DNA of 64,000 nucleotides from Iamia sp038233075 (GTDB lineage Bacteria; Actinomycetota; Acidimicrobiia; Acidimicrobiales; Iamiaceae), in assembly GCA_038233075.1 (NCBI GenBank), contig JBBSMQ010000016.1:20624-84623 (forward strand), written 5' to 3'. Shown here in pieces: positions 20,048 to 28,735 of the stretch. Position 1 is the stretch's first letter. Each line of letters starts with the position of its first letter. The notes beneath the pieces were generated by a model that saw only the letters and a program-made list of their open reading frames with translations, did not search any database and was not told the origin of the DNA. Position numbers and translations under genes: made by a program.

Positions 20048-20061
20048 GTTCCACGTGGAAC
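20048..20061. promoter_or_regulatory. parS site 3
   Basis: Perfect palindrome GTTCCACGTGGAAC, 80 bp upstream of the parA start; closest of the three copies to parAB, so it could also influence parAB transcription. Confidence 0.88.
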
Positions 20062-20106
20062 GTGCGAGAGATGTGTCTGTGCTGGAGGGGCGTCGAGCGG
20101 GGATCC

Positions 20107-20135
20107 TTGCATGTTGAGAGTTTTGCGGCGAGGAT
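20107..20135 (+). promoter_or_regulatory. Candidate leaderless parA promoter
   Basis: TTGCAT (20107-20112), 17-nt spacer, GAGGAT (20130-20135), then six nt to the parA GTG. The first base of the -10 departs from TANNNT. Transcription would begin at or next to the start codon. Confidence 0.35.
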
Positions 20136-20141
20136 GACTGC

Positions 20142-21086
20142 GTGCCCACGACCTCCGAGGGGCCCGGGGTGGCGGACTCCGGGCGTGCCATCTTCGATCA
20201 GTTGCGGGCCGATGAGATCTCGGCGGCACGGGCCACCGGGGTCGTGGAGGAGCCAGCCCCTCCGTCCGCGTCCCCTGAGACCCCGCCGGAGCTCGAGCCG
20301 GGCGGCCTGCCGCGCGATGGCTTGCCCCGGGTGCTCGCCATCGCCAACCAGAAGGGGGGCGTGGGCAAGACCACCACCGCCGTGAACCTGGGGGCCTGCC
20401 TCGCGGACCTCGGCTACCGCGCCCTGGTGATCGATCTCGATCCCCAGGGCAATGCCAGCACCGGGCTCGGCATCAACATCCGAGAGCTGGAGACGTCCAT
20501 GTACGATGTCATCCTGCACGACGCTCCGCTGGAGGACTGCATCGAGGGCACCGCGATCCGCAACCTCCTCGTCGCCCCCTCCGCCCTCGACCTGGCGGGG
20601 GCAGAGATCGAGCTGGTCCCGGCCTTCAGCCGGGAGATGCGGCTCCGCAACGCCATCGACGCGGTGCGTGACGACTTCGACTACGTGCTCATCGACTGCC
20701 CGCCCTCGCTCGGTCTGCTGACCGTGAACGCCATGGCCGCGGCCGAGGAGGTGCTGGTCCCCATCCAATGCGAGTACTACGCCCTGGAGGGCCTGGGCCA
20801 GCTGATCCGCAACGTGTCACTCGTCCAGAAGAACCTGAACCGGGCGCTGCGCGTGTCCACCATCGTGCTGGTCATGTACGACGCCCGCACCAAGCTGAGC
20901 GACCAGGTGAGCCAGGAGGTGCGAGAGCACTTCGGGGACAAGGTCTGCCGCCAGGTCATCCCCCGCACGGTGCGACTGTCGGAGGCCCCGTCCTACGGGC
21001 AGCCCATCATCGCGTTCGACCCCACCTCGCGAGGCGCCATCGCCTACCGCGAGCTGGCCAAGGAGGTCAGCCATGGCCCGGCGTAG
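20142..21086 (+). CDS. parA: Chromosome partitioning ATPase ParA
   Basis: ParA/Soj Walker-type ATPase, 314 aa, which moves ParB-parS complexes along the nucleoid. A 60-residue variable N-terminus precedes the deviant Walker A KGGVGKTTT (71-79). Then come VIDLDPQGNASTGLG (Walker A' region) and YVLIDCPPSLGLLTVNA (Walker B). The GTG start at 20142 places it just after parS site 3. It overlaps parB by 14 bp. Separation from rsmG by 5.6 kb is unusual. Confidence 0.96.
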   Translation: MPTTSEGPGVADSGRAIFDQLRADEISAARATGVVEEPAPPSASPETPPELEPGGLPRDGLPRVLAIANQKGGVGKTTTAVNLGACLADLGYRALVIDLDPQGNASTGLGINIRELETSMYDVILHDAPLEDCIEGTAIRNLLVAPSALDLAGAEIELVPAFSREMRLRNAIDAVRDDFDYVLIDCPPSLGLLTVNAMAAAEEVLVPIQCEYYALEGLGQLIRNVSLVQKNLNRALRVSTIVLVMYDARTKLSDQVSQEVREHFGDKVCRQVIPRTVRLSEAPSYGQPIIAFDPTSRGAIAYRELAKEVSHGPA

Positions 21087-21978
21087 TGGACTGGGACGGG
21101 GCCTCGATGCCCTCATCCCTGGTTCTCCAGACGATCCCGAGGCCGAGGCGGCGGCGGCGACGGCAGTCGGCCTCATCGACCTGGCGGTGGCCGACATCGA
21201 GCCCAATCCCCAGCAACCGCGCAGCCAGTTCGATGAGGCGGCCCTGGCCTCCCTCGCGGCCAGCATCCGGGAGCTGGGAGTCCTCCAGCCGATCCTGGTC
21301 CGTCCCGTCGACGGGCGCTACCAGCTCATCGCAGGGGAGCGGCGGTGGCGCGCCGCCCGGCGAGCCGGGCTCGACCGCATCCCCGCGATCGTGCGCGCCA
21401 TCGACGACAGCACCTCGCTGGAGCAGTCCGTGGTGGAGAACCTCCACCGACAGGACCTCAACCCGCTGGAGGAGGCCGGGGCCTACCAACAGCTGGTCGA
21501 GGACTTCGGTCTCACCCAGGACGAGGTGGCTCGGCGGGTCGGTCGATCCCGTTCCGCGGTGGCCAACATCATGCGTCTGTTCCAGCTGCCCCCGTCGGTC
21601 CAGCGCATGGTGCGCGACGGCCAGCTGTCCGCCGGTCACGCCCGCAGCCTGCTGGGCACCCCGGACCGGGCCTTCCAGGAGGCACTGGCGCGGCGGACCG
21701 TCGAGCAGTCCCTCACCGTGCGGGACGTGGAGCAGGCGGTGCGCGACCGCCAGGCCGGCGACGCCGATCCCCCGGACCGTCCTCCTCCGGCTGCATCTCC
21801 GGGCCAGACCCGCCCCCCCGGCATCCTCGAGCTCGAGGGACTCCTGTCGGACCGCCTCGACACGCGCGTGGCGGTCTCGATGGGCGCCAAGCGAGGCCGA
21901 GTGGTGATCGACTTCGCGACCATCGAGGATCTCGAGCGGATCTACCGCCTCATCACCGATCCCTCGACCTCGCACTGA
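21073..21978 (+). CDS. parB: Chromosome partitioning protein ParB
   Basis: ParB CTPase and parS-binding clamp, 301 aa. N-terminal MARRSGLGRGLDALIPG is the ParA-interacting peptide. The CTP-binding motif GERRWRA is at 88-94 and NPQQPR at 45-50. The helix-turn-helix is around TQDEVARRVGRSRSAVANIM, then GQLSAGHARSLLG, and a C-terminal dimerisation domain (GRVVIDFATIEDLERIYRLI). Its likely targets are the three palindromes upstream. Confidence 0.96.
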   Translation: MARRSGLGRGLDALIPGSPDDPEAEAAAATAVGLIDLAVADIEPNPQQPRSQFDEAALASLAASIRELGVLQPILVRPVDGRYQLIAGERRWRAARRAGLDRIPAIVRAIDDSTSLEQSVVENLHRQDLNPLEEAGAYQQLVEDFGLTQDEVARRVGRSRSAVANIMRLFQLPPSVQRMVRDGQLSAGHARSLLGTPDRAFQEALARRTVEQSLTVRDVEQAVRDRQAGDADPPDRPPPAASPGQTRPPGILELEGLLSDRLDTRVAVSMGAKRGRVVIDFATIEDLERIYRLITDPSTSH

Positions 21979-22049
21979 CCACGAGGTCTATCGGGTCCCA
22001 CGGCCTGGCAGGGTGCTCCTGAACTGCGGGGTGCGCGTTGATCACAGGG

Positions 22050-22058
22050 TGTGGATAA
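22050..22058. promoter_or_regulatory. Isolated perfect DnaA box
   Basis: TGTGGATAA, a perfect consensus DnaA box, in the 401-bp gap between parB and the convergent cwlM-like gene. Single occurrence; might be chance or a DnaA-titration or regulatory site. Confidence 0.4.
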
Positions 22059-22105
22059 CCCGGTGGATGACGGTGAGCCTCGATGTGTCGCTAAGGGCTG
22101 GCCAC

Positions 22106-22136
22106 TGTGGGTGCGGCCCGGGTGACCGCACCCACA
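22106..22136. terminator. Bidirectional hairpin between parB and the cwlM-like gene
   Basis: Perfect 11-bp inverted repeat TGTGGGTGCGG/CCGCACCCACA with a nine-nt loop, between two convergent genes. No T-tract, as is usual for actinobacterial terminators. The rest of the 21979-22379 gap shows only short TCAGCCGCGGCGT direct repeats near 22230. Confidence 0.6.
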
Positions 22137-22379
22137 TCGGGTGGTGGAGCTCCGACGCCTGCCCAGGACCGAGACGAGCGACCGGTCACCATCGGTGCTG
22201 ACGATCCGACAGCACCGATGCGGCGTCGGTCAGCCGCGGCGTCGCTCAGCCGCGGCGTGACCCGGACCTCTCCGTGCGGGCGTCGAGCTCGCCGACCTCC
22301 GACCGTCGAGCCGACGTCGACCGGGGGAGGAGGGGTGTCGGGTCTACGGGCCCGGGCCGACCTGGGCCCGGAGCGCAGG

Positions 22380-23405
22380 TCAGGGCGACGCCGGCAGGGG
22401 ATCGGCGATCCAGGCCCCCACGGTGTCGCACAGCAGGGTGGCCAGCACCGGGTTCCGTTCGACCACGCGGCGCGGCGGAGCCAGCTCGCACACGACCGCC
22501 GGCATCCGGGTCTCTCGCAGCACCGGGAGCCGCATGCCCGCCACCTCCACCGTGGCATCGAGGGCGGCGGCCACCGCCAGACCCTCGGCCACGAGCGTGG
22601 CCAGGCGATGGCCGCCCTCGGAGTGGAAGCCGGCGGTCGCGTAGAAGGCGCAGCGGGGCTCGTCGTGGGCGCGAAGACCGAGGTAGAGATCCGCATGGAG
22701 GGCATTGGCCTCCTGGGCCTGGACCGAGCCGTCGGGGTGGCTGGTGACCACCACGGTCGCACCGGCGGCGCGAAGCGCCCGTTCGGCCGCCGTCGCCAGG
22801 GCCCCGACGCCTCCGAGGTCGCCGATGACGACGCGCCGGCCCGCCAGCTGGCGCGGGGTGGAGCGCAGGCGGTCGCGCTCCACGACGCCGGCCTTGACCG
22901 TGGTGGGGGTGCGGGCGTCGAGGCGCACCAGCTCGGCGATGGTCTCGGGCCCACAGATCCCGTCGACGGTGAGACCGCAGTTGCGCTGGAAGTCCTGCAG
23001 CGCTCGCCGGCTCCGCGGACCGAGGATGCCGTCCACCCGGTCGTCGAGGAAGCCCAGACCTCCCAGTCGGGCCTGCATCTCGACGACATCGTCGCCGCGC
23101 AGCATGGGCGCCCGCTCGTAGAGCAGCCGATCGCCCAGACGCCACCCCGCCTCCACCAGCGCACCCCACGTCTCCCGACCGCAGATCCCGTCCACGCGCA
23201 TGCCCCGGCTCTCCTGGAACCGGCGGACCGCCTCCTCGGTGCGAGGGCCATAGGTGCCGTCGGCCTCGAGCTCGTGACCGGCGCCCCGCAACCGGACCTG
23301 TAGATCCACGACCGCGGGACCGCGGCCCGGTGGCCGGAGCGGCAAGCCCTCCACGGATGCGTCCATCACCGGTGCCGGGGGCTGCGGTGACGGAGCTGCG
23401 GGCAC
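22380..23405 (-). CDS. cwlM: CwlM-like N-acetylmuramoyl-L-alanine amidase homologue, zinc site degenerate
   Basis: A 341-aa protein with two peptidoglycan-binding (PGBD1) domains at about 30-86 and 103-160 (YGPRTEEAVRRFQESRGMRV, LGPRSRRALQDFQ) and an Amidase_3 fold from about 190. The first zinc histidine motif (GHGG) reads GDLGGVG (195-201), the second (S-H-AN) reads GLRAHD (243-248), while the catalytic-side Glu307 (VVCELAP) remains. No signal peptide. This matches mycobacterial CwlM, a cytoplasmic non-enzymatic regulator of peptidoglycan synthesis, and the neighbour trxA is the same as in mycobacteria. The GTG start follows TAGCCT by six nt, so it may be leaderless. The role as a regulator is inferred. 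Confidence 0.82.
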   Translation of the reverse strand: MPAAPSPQPPAPVMDASVEGLPLRPPGRGPAVVDLQVRLRGAGHELEADGTYGPRTEEAVRRFQESRGMRVDGICGRETWGALVEAGWRLGDRLLYERAPMLRGDDVVEMQARLGGLGFLDDRVDGILGPRSRRALQDFQRNCGLTVDGICGPETIAELVRLDARTPTTVKAGVVERDRLRSTPRQLAGRRVVIGDLGGVGALATAAERALRAAGATVVVTSHPDGSVQAQEANALHADLYLGLRAHDEPRCAFYATAGFHSEGGHRLATLVAEGLAVAAALDATVEVAGMRLPVLRETRMPAVVCELAPPRRVVERNPVLATLLCDTVGAWIADPLPASP

Positions 23406-23490
23406 CGTCGCAGGCTAGTGCCGTGCCAGGTCAGGTTGGGCTGAGCCGGGCGAACGTTGCCCCGACACGGCACCAGCGCTCACTGTGTGT

Positions 23491-23512
23491 GGGTCGGCGA
23501 CGAGGCCGACCC
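23491..23512 (-). terminator. Hairpin downstream of trxA
   Basis: GGGTCGGC/GCCGACCC with a six-nt loop GACGAG, starting five nt after the trxA stop. Stable GC stem, no U-tract. Confidence 0.5.
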
Positions 23513-23517
23513 GATGA

Positions 23518-23844
23518 TCACAGGTGAGGGCTGATCTCCTCGACGAGCTGGCCCTTGCCCTTGGCCCCGACGACGCGGGCCTCGGGGCTGCCCTCCTTGA
23601 ACAGGATGAGCGTGGGGATGCTCATGACGTCGAACCGCCGGGCGATGTCGGGGTTGTCGTCGACGTTGAGCTTGGCGATCCGCACCCGGTCACCCTGCTC
23701 GTCGGCGATCTCCTCCAGGATCGGGGCGATGGCCTTGCACGGCCCGCACCACTCGGCCCAGAAGTCGACGAGGACGGGCAGGTCCGACGACGCGAGCGTC
23801 TCGTCGAAGCTGGAGGTGCTGAGGATCTCGACACCGTTGGCCAT
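23518..23844 (-). CDS. trxA: Thioredoxin
   Basis: A 108-aa thioredoxin with active site WCGPC (C33, C36) and the cis-proline in MSIPT. It reduces protein disulfides, itself reduced by the TrxB encoded directly upstream. AAGGAGA lies upstream of the ATG. The trxB-trxA-cwlM order matches the mycobacterial cluster. Confidence 0.97.
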   Translation of the reverse strand: MANGVEILSTSSFDETLASSDLPVLVDFWAEWCGPCKAIAPILEEIADEQGDRVRIAKLNVDDNPDIARRFDVMSIPTLILFKEGSPEARVVGAKGKGQLVEEISPHL

Positions 23845-23934
23845 GGTTGTCTCCTTGTTGGTGGACTGGTGGCCGGTCCGTGACCGGCCTGCCCTGGAGA
23901 GAACACCAGAAGGGCCCGGACCCTTCCGCGTCGT

Positions 23935-24894
23935 TCAGTCCTGGGCCTCGAGCCAGCGCTCGGCGTCGATGGCGGCCATGCACCCGGAACCGGCGGCGGT
24001 GATCGCCTGGCGGTACACCGTGTCCTGCACGTCGCCGCAGGCGAACACGCCCTCGACGTCGGTGCGGGAGCCGGAGTCGACGACGATGTAGCCGCCGTCG
24101 TCCATGGCCAGCTGGCCCTTGAAGATGTCGGTGTTGGGTCGGTGCCCGATGGCGACGAACAGCCCGGTGACGTCGAGGTCGCGCTTCTCGTCGGTCTGCA
24201 CGTCGCGCAGCCGGACGCCACTGAGGCTGCCGTCGCCCTCGATGGCGTCGACGACGCTGTTCCAGGCAAAGGTGATCGTGTCGTTGGCCAGGGCCCGTTC
24301 CTGCATGATCTTCGAGGCCCGGAGCTCGTCGCGCCGGTGGACGATGGTGACCGACCGGGCGAACTTGGTGAGGAACAGGGCTTCCTCCATGGCCGAGTCG
24401 CCGCCGCCGACCACCGCGATGTCGTGGTCGCGGAAGAAGAAGCCGTCGCAGGTGGCGCAGGTCGACACCCCGTGACCGACCAGCTCCTGCTCCCCGGGGA
24501 GCTCGAGCATCACCGGTCGGGCCCCGGTGGAGATGATGACGGCCTCGGCCCGGTAGGTGGGCTCGGCCGCGTCCGGGTCACCCACCCACAGGCGGAAGGG
24601 TCGGGCCGAGAGGTCGATGCGGCTGACCTTCTCCATCGTGACGTCGGTGCCGAAGCGCTGGGCCTGTTCCTTGAACCGGAGCATGAGGTCCGGGCCCATG
24701 ATCCCGTCGGGGAAGCCGGGGTAGTTCTCGACCTCCGTCGTGGTCATCAGCGCTCCACCGGGCTGGTCGGTGGTTGAGGACGGTTCCCCCTCGAGGACGA
24801 GCGGGTCGAGGCTGGCCCGGGCGGCGTAGATGGCGGCGGTGAGTCCGGCGGGGCCGGATCCGACGATGATCAGCTTGTGGGTGTCGTTGGTCAC
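23935..24894 (-). CDS. trxB: Thioredoxin-disulfide reductase
   Basis: A 319-aa low-molecular-weight thioredoxin reductase transferring electrons from NADPH through FAD to TrxA. FAD-binding GSGPAGLTAAIYAAR is near residue 12, the redox CATC at 146-149, the NADPH-binding VVGGGDSAMEEA near 170, and the C-terminal FAD motif VFACGDVQD. It is 90 bp upstream of trxA. Confidence 0.97.
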   Translation of the reverse strand: MTNDTHKLIIVGSGPAGLTAAIYAARASLDPLVLEGEPSSTTDQPGGALMTTTEVENYPGFPDGIMGPDLMLRFKEQAQRFGTDVTMEKVSRIDLSARPFRLWVGDPDAAEPTYRAEAVIISTGARPVMLELPGEQELVGHGVSTCATCDGFFFRDHDIAVVGGGDSAMEEALFLTKFARSVTIVHRRDELRASKIMQERALANDTITFAWNSVVDAIEGDGSLSGVRLRDVQTDEKRDLDVTGLFVAIGHRPNTDIFKGQLAMDDGGYIVVDSGSRTDVEGVFACGDVQDTVYRQAITAAGSGCMAAIDAERWLEAQD

Positions 24895-24987
24895 GGGTGC
24901 TCCAGAGATGGCGGTGGGCGCCGCGCGACCGGGGGGCGCGGTGACACCGATCGGGGGAACCGGGAACCCGTCGGCGATGTTCCGCGC

Positions 24988-25398
24988 CTAGGCCGCGGCG
25001 GCCCGGGCCCCCTTGCGCATCAGCATGAGGCCGGGGACGAGGAACAGCAGGCCGGTGATGGTGTGGGCGATCCAGGTGGAGCGCCCGGCCTCCTCGATGC
25101 CGATGGCGTCGAGGACGACCTGGGCCAGGATGTCGATGCCTCGCACGAACACGACGAGGAACAGCACGAGGGCGGCGGTGCCGACGATGGCGATGAGCAG
25201 GCCGTACACCGCGGCGCGCACCGCGGTGGTGGCCGGTCCGGTGGTCTTCTCCCGGGCGGTGTCGACGAGGCCGACGATGGTCTCGGTGGCCTGGGCCGGC
25301 CAGTCCGACCCGCCGGATCCGGCTCTCTCGGTCGAGGTCGAGCTCGCGGTCGACGTGGAGCCGGTGGTCGAGGTGGGGGTCGACGGATCGGTGGGCAC
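24988..25398 (-). CDS. Small two-TM membrane protein
   Basis: 136 aa. A Ser/Thr-rich hydrophilic N-terminus (1-40) precedes an amphipathic segment and two hydrophobic helices (about 62-88 and 108-128) ending in a basic MRKGARAAAA. I do not recognise a named family. It lies between the anti-sigma gene and trxB on the same strand. GTG start at 25398 is six nt after TAGGCT with no Shine-Dalgarno sequence, so probably leaderless. Confidence 0.75.
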   Translation of the reverse strand: MPTDPSTPTSTTGSTSTASSTSTERAGSGGSDWPAQATETIVGLVDTAREKTTGPATTAVRAAVYGLLIAIVGTAALVLFLVVFVRGIDILAQVVLDAIGIEEAGRSTWIAHTITGLLFLVPGLMLMRKGARAAAA

Positions 25399-25556
25399 CG
25401 TGCGAGCCTAGCGGCAGGGCGCCAGGCGGGCCCCGGAGTGTGAGCACGGGCTTGAGCGGCGAGGCCGGTGAGGTCGCTCGATGTGCCCTGCCTTCCCTCC
25501 GGGCTATCGACGCCGAGGAGGGAAGGGCCCGGCGTGGGGTGTGGCGCTGTGCGGTC

Positions 25557-26510
25557 TCAGGGGTCGCGCTGCACCGCGAAGCGAGGGACGCAGCTCTCCG
25601 CCTCCAGCACCGTGAGCCGGGTCGTGGCCGGGGCCGACTCGGTGGCCGCCACCGGAGTGCTCAGGACCACCACCTCGACGCTGTCCACCTCGGTCCGGGC
25701 CGCGGCCTGGACCGGGCCGATGGCGGCGTCGGAGGCCCGGAGGACGTCACCGCAGCGGGCCCCGCCCTCGTCGCCGCCCTGGCCCCCGCCTGCGGTCGTG
25801 GTGGCCTCGGGAGAGTCGGACGCCTCCGAGGGCCGTAGTGCCGCCAGGGTGATCGGGTCAATGTCCTGGAGGACGATACGCAAGTCGTCGTCGGCCGCGA
25901 AGACGGGGATGCCGTTGGCGGCGCCGGTGGCGTGGTCTTCCTGGGCGGATGTGGCATCGCCGCCCCCGTCCCCGGGGGCGGGCGCGCTCTCCTCCACCGC
26001 GGCGCTGTCCCCGGCGGTGGCGCTGTCGGCGCTCTGGTCACCACCCCGGCCGATGGCGATGAGGGCGACCCCGACGACCATGAGGACGGCGACGACGGCG
26101 GCCACCACCGGCAGCGGTGGCAGGGAGCGCCGGGAGCGGCGCGGGGACAGGGAGATGACCGTGGACGCCTCGTCGTCCTCCTCCGGATCGGCGTCGGGCA
26201 CCGAGGGGGGAGGCGCGCCCGGCTCGTCGAGCGCGTCGTCGAGCGACGCCTCGTGGTCCTCGTCGAGGGCCGCGAGGGCGGCGGTGCGGATCCGGTCCAG
26301 GGCACCGTCGGCCGGGGGGTCGGGGGTCATGCTCACCGCCGCGGCGGTGGCGCGCAGCTCCTCCAGCCGAGCCCGCAGCCGGGGGTCGCGGGCCACGCGG
26401 CGACGCTCCTCTGCGGTGGCCTCGTCGTCGATGACGGCGTGGACCGCGAGCTCGTCGGGATCGAGATCGCTCTGAGCTAGGTCGTCGGCGGGTGGTTCGG
26501 AGGGGGTCAT
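25557..26510 (-). CDS. Membrane anti-sigma factor
   Basis: 317 aa. The cytoplasmic N-terminus (1-90) resembles an anti-sigma domain (DELAVHAVIDDEATAEERRR, DPRLRARLEELRATAAAVS). An acidic linker, one transmembrane helix at about 160-185 (LPVVAAVVAVLMVVGVALIAI) and an extracytoplasmic domain follow. The ATG overlaps the sigma-factor stop as ATGA, so the two are translationally coupled; this corresponds to the gene after sigM in mycobacteria. It should hold the sigma factor at the membrane. No zinc-binding HxxxCxxC motif, so a non-ZAS anti-sigma. Confidence 0.82.
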   Translation of the reverse strand: MTPSEPPADDLAQSDLDPDELAVHAVIDDEATAEERRRVARDPRLRARLEELRATAAAVSMTPDPPADGALDRIRTAALAALDEDHEASLDDALDEPGAPPPSVPDADPEEDDEASTVISLSPRRSRRSLPPLPVVAAVVAVLMVVGVALIAIGRGGDQSADSATAGDSAAVEESAPAPGDGGGDATSAQEDHATGAANGIPVFAADDDLRIVLQDIDPITLAALRPSEASDSPEATTTAGGGQGGDEGGARCGDVLRASDAAIGPVQAAARTEVDSVEVVVLSTPVAATESAPATTRLTVLEAESCVPRFAVQRDP

Positions 26511-27100
26511 CGCTGGAGGGTGGGACGTTCGGGGGCCGGCGTCTGGTTCCCGGCCAGAGCGCGAGCGAGGGCACGGCGGCCGCGCGCGATGCGGGAGCGC
26601 ACGGTCCCCGGCGGGAGGTCGAGGATCTCGGCGATCTCGGCGTAGTCGTGGCCGACGACGTCGCGCAGCACCACCGGGGCGCGGAACTCGGGGGGCAGGG
26701 CGGCGAGGGCGGCGTCGATGTCGGTCCGGTCGGCGACGGACTCGTCGACGCCCGGTGGTCCGCCGCTGTCGGCCGGCTCGGTCGCGGGCAGCGGGTCAGC
26801 AGGTCGACGCCGTTGTCGGCGCAGCTCGTCGAGGCAGCAGTTGGTGGTGACCCGGTACATCCAGGTCGACACCCGGGACCGGCCGTCGAAGCGGGGCAGG
26901 CCGCGGACGATGGCGATCATGGCCTCCTGGAGCGCGTCGAGGGCATCGGTGGGGTCGCCCGTGATGCGCCGGCACACGGCGTGGAGCTGCTGCTCGTGGC
27001 GGCGGAGCAGGGTGTCGATGGCGTCGCGGTCGCCCTGCTGGGCGGCGACCAGCAGGTCCGCATCGGGATCCGGATGACCGGGGCCCGCTGCCCCTGTCAT
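26507..27100 (-). CDS. sigM: ECF-family RNA polymerase sigma factor (SigM-like)
   Basis: 197 aa. The sigma region 2 core lies around residues 20-90 (DALDALQEAMIAIVRGLPRF, STWMYRVTTNCCLDELRRQR), and region 4 at about 125-180 (LPPEFRAPVVLRDVVGHDY, AEIAEILDLPPGTVRSRI). It overlaps the kinase stop and the anti-sigma start, forming a three-gene coupled unit, in the order seen at the mycobacterial sigM locus. Symbol assigned from synteny and family; the regulon is unknown. Confidence 0.88.
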   Translation of the reverse strand: MTGAAGPGHPDPDADLLVAAQQGDRDAIDTLLRRHEQQLHAVCRRITGDPTDALDALQEAMIAIVRGLPRFDGRSRVSTWMYRVTTNCCLDELRRQRRRPADPLPATEPADSGGPPGVDESVADRTDIDAALAALPPEFRAPVVLRDVVGHDYAEIAEILDLPPGTVRSRIARGRRALARALAGNQTPAPERPTLQR

Positions 27101-28674
27101 CGCTGCACCTCGACGGTGGCCTCGGACACCTCGACGCGACCGTCCCCCGCGGTGCGGGTGATCCAGAGCAGCACGAACCGGCCTTCGGCCCCACCCAGGT
27201 CGAAGCGGGCATCGACGGGGAGGTCATCTCCGGCGGCTGCGGGCGCCCCCCAGGTCGCGGCGTCGGCGGTCGGTGCGTCGGCGAGGACGTAGACCTCCGC
27301 GGCCCAGCCCTGGCTGGCGCTGGTCAGGGCGAGGGTCTCGGTGGCGCTGGGGGCGCCGAGGTCGAGCAGCAGACCCACGCCGTCGCCGCCGCTCTTGACC
27401 ACCGCCACCTCGGGGTCGTTGTAGCGCTCGGTCCGCCAGGCGGAGCTCGGGTCTCCGTCGACCGCGAGCCTGACGTCGGGGTCGTTCTCACCCTGATCGC
27501 CGAAGGGGTCGAAGGTCGCAGCGGTGGGTCGGACCTCCTCGGTGGCCGCCGGGCCGAGCAGGCGCCAGCCGAGGGCGAGGACGATGAGCACGGCCAGCAG
27601 GCTCACCGCCGCCACCAGCAGCACCACGGCCGTGCGCCGGGGTGCGGATCGGGACTCCTCCCCCGGTGGCCGGGCCGGAGGCGGCTCCGAGGCACCCGAT
27701 GGCGGTGGGTGGGAAGGGGCGGCCGGGACCGAGTCGGACTCGGGTCGAGCACCGCTGGTCCGCTCCGGCGCAGGGGCGGGGCGGGGGCGCAGCGGCGGCG
27801 CCGGTGGGAGGTCACGGCCGGCGGCCAGCGCGGCCAGCGTGCGGCTGAGGCTGGCCGCATCGGGCCAGCGCTGGTCGGGCTGACGCGCCAGCAGGCGCAG
27901 CACCACCTGTTCCACCTCGACGGGGAGGTCGGGGCGGAGCCGGCGGGGCGGGGGCGGGTCCTGGTGGAGCCGCGCCAGGGCGGTGGCGGCCTCGGTGTCG
28001 GCTCGGAACGGCACCCGCCCGCACAGCATCTCGAAGAGCACCACGCCGAGGGCGTAGAGGTCCGACCGGCCGTCGACCGGTGCGCTCTCGACCTGCTCGG
28101 GAGCGAGGTACTTGGCCGTGCCCAGCATCTGACGGTCGGTGGTGAGGTCGCCGACCTCCGAGGCCTTGGCGATGCCGAAGTCGGTCACCACCACCCGGCC
28201 CGTGGTCGACAGCAGGACGTTGGCCGGCTTGATGTCGCGGTGGACGATGTGGGCCCGGTGGGCGACGGACAGCGCGTCGGCCACCCGCCCGGCGATGCGG
28301 CACGCCTCGGCCACCGGCAACGGGCCCTGCTGATCCATGTGGGCCCGCAGGGTGGTGCCCTCGACCAGCTCCATGACGATGGCCTCGACGCCGTCGGCCG
28401 AGCAGGTGTCGTACACGGCGACGACCGACGGGTGGGTGAGGCGCGCCGCCGCCAGCGCCTCGGCGCGGAAGCGGCGGACGAAGGAGGCGTCGGCCAGGAA
28501 GTGCTCGAGGAGCAGTTTCACCGCGACGGGCCGGCCCAGGACCTCATCGGTCGCGGTCCACACCCGGGCCATGCCGCCGGTGGCCAGGGGTTGCTCCAGG
28601 CGGTACCGGCCGGCGATCACGCTGCCGCGGCGCAGGGTGCCAGCAGCGCCGGACGGGGGAGGCGGAGGGCCCAC
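27097..28674 (-). CDS. Transmembrane Ser/Thr protein kinase with C-terminal extracytoplasmic domain
   Basis: 525 aa. Kinase domain about 22-285: glycine loop LATGGMARVW, Lys53 in VAVKLL, HRDIKPANV (145-153), DFG (165-167), APE (191-193). All catalytic residues are present. A Pro-rich juxtamembrane region leads to one helix at about 347-370 (TAVVLLVAAVSLLAVLIVLA). The exported 150-residue domain has discoidin/carbohydrate-binding-like features (DGDPSSAWRTERY, GVGLLLDLGAPSATETLAL). In mycobacteria this locus encodes MurJ fused to a pseudokinase and a similar external domain; here the kinase stands alone and looks active. GTG start six nt after TAGGGT suggests leaderless initiation; the stop overlaps the sigma gene. 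Confidence 0.92.
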   Translation of the reverse strand: MGPPPPPSGAAGTLRRGSVIAGRYRLEQPLATGGMARVWTATDEVLGRPVAVKLLLEHFLADASFVRRFRAEALAAARLTHPSVVAVYDTCSADGVEAIVMELVEGTTLRAHMDQQGPLPVAEACRIAGRVADALSVAHRAHIVHRDIKPANVLLSTTGRVVVTDFGIAKASEVGDLTTDRQMLGTAKYLAPEQVESAPVDGRSDLYALGVVLFEMLCGRVPFRADTEAATALARLHQDPPPPRRLRPDLPVEVEQVVLRLLARQPDQRWPDAASLSRTLAALAAGRDLPPAPPLRPRPAPAPERTSGARPESDSVPAAPSHPPPSGASEPPPARPPGEESRSAPRRTAVVLLVAAVSLLAVLIVLALGWRLLGPAATEEVRPTAATFDPFGDQGENDPDVRLAVDGDPSSAWRTERYNDPEVAVVKSGGDGVGLLLDLGAPSATETLALTSASQGWAAEVYVLADAPTADAATWGAPAAAGDDLPVDARFDLGGAEGRFVLLWITRTAGDGRVEVSEATVEVQR

Positions 28675-28735
28675 GCCGAGACCCTAGGGTGCGCCGGGCT
28701 CGACCCGGGGTCGTGGACGGGGGTGCGGGACCCCT

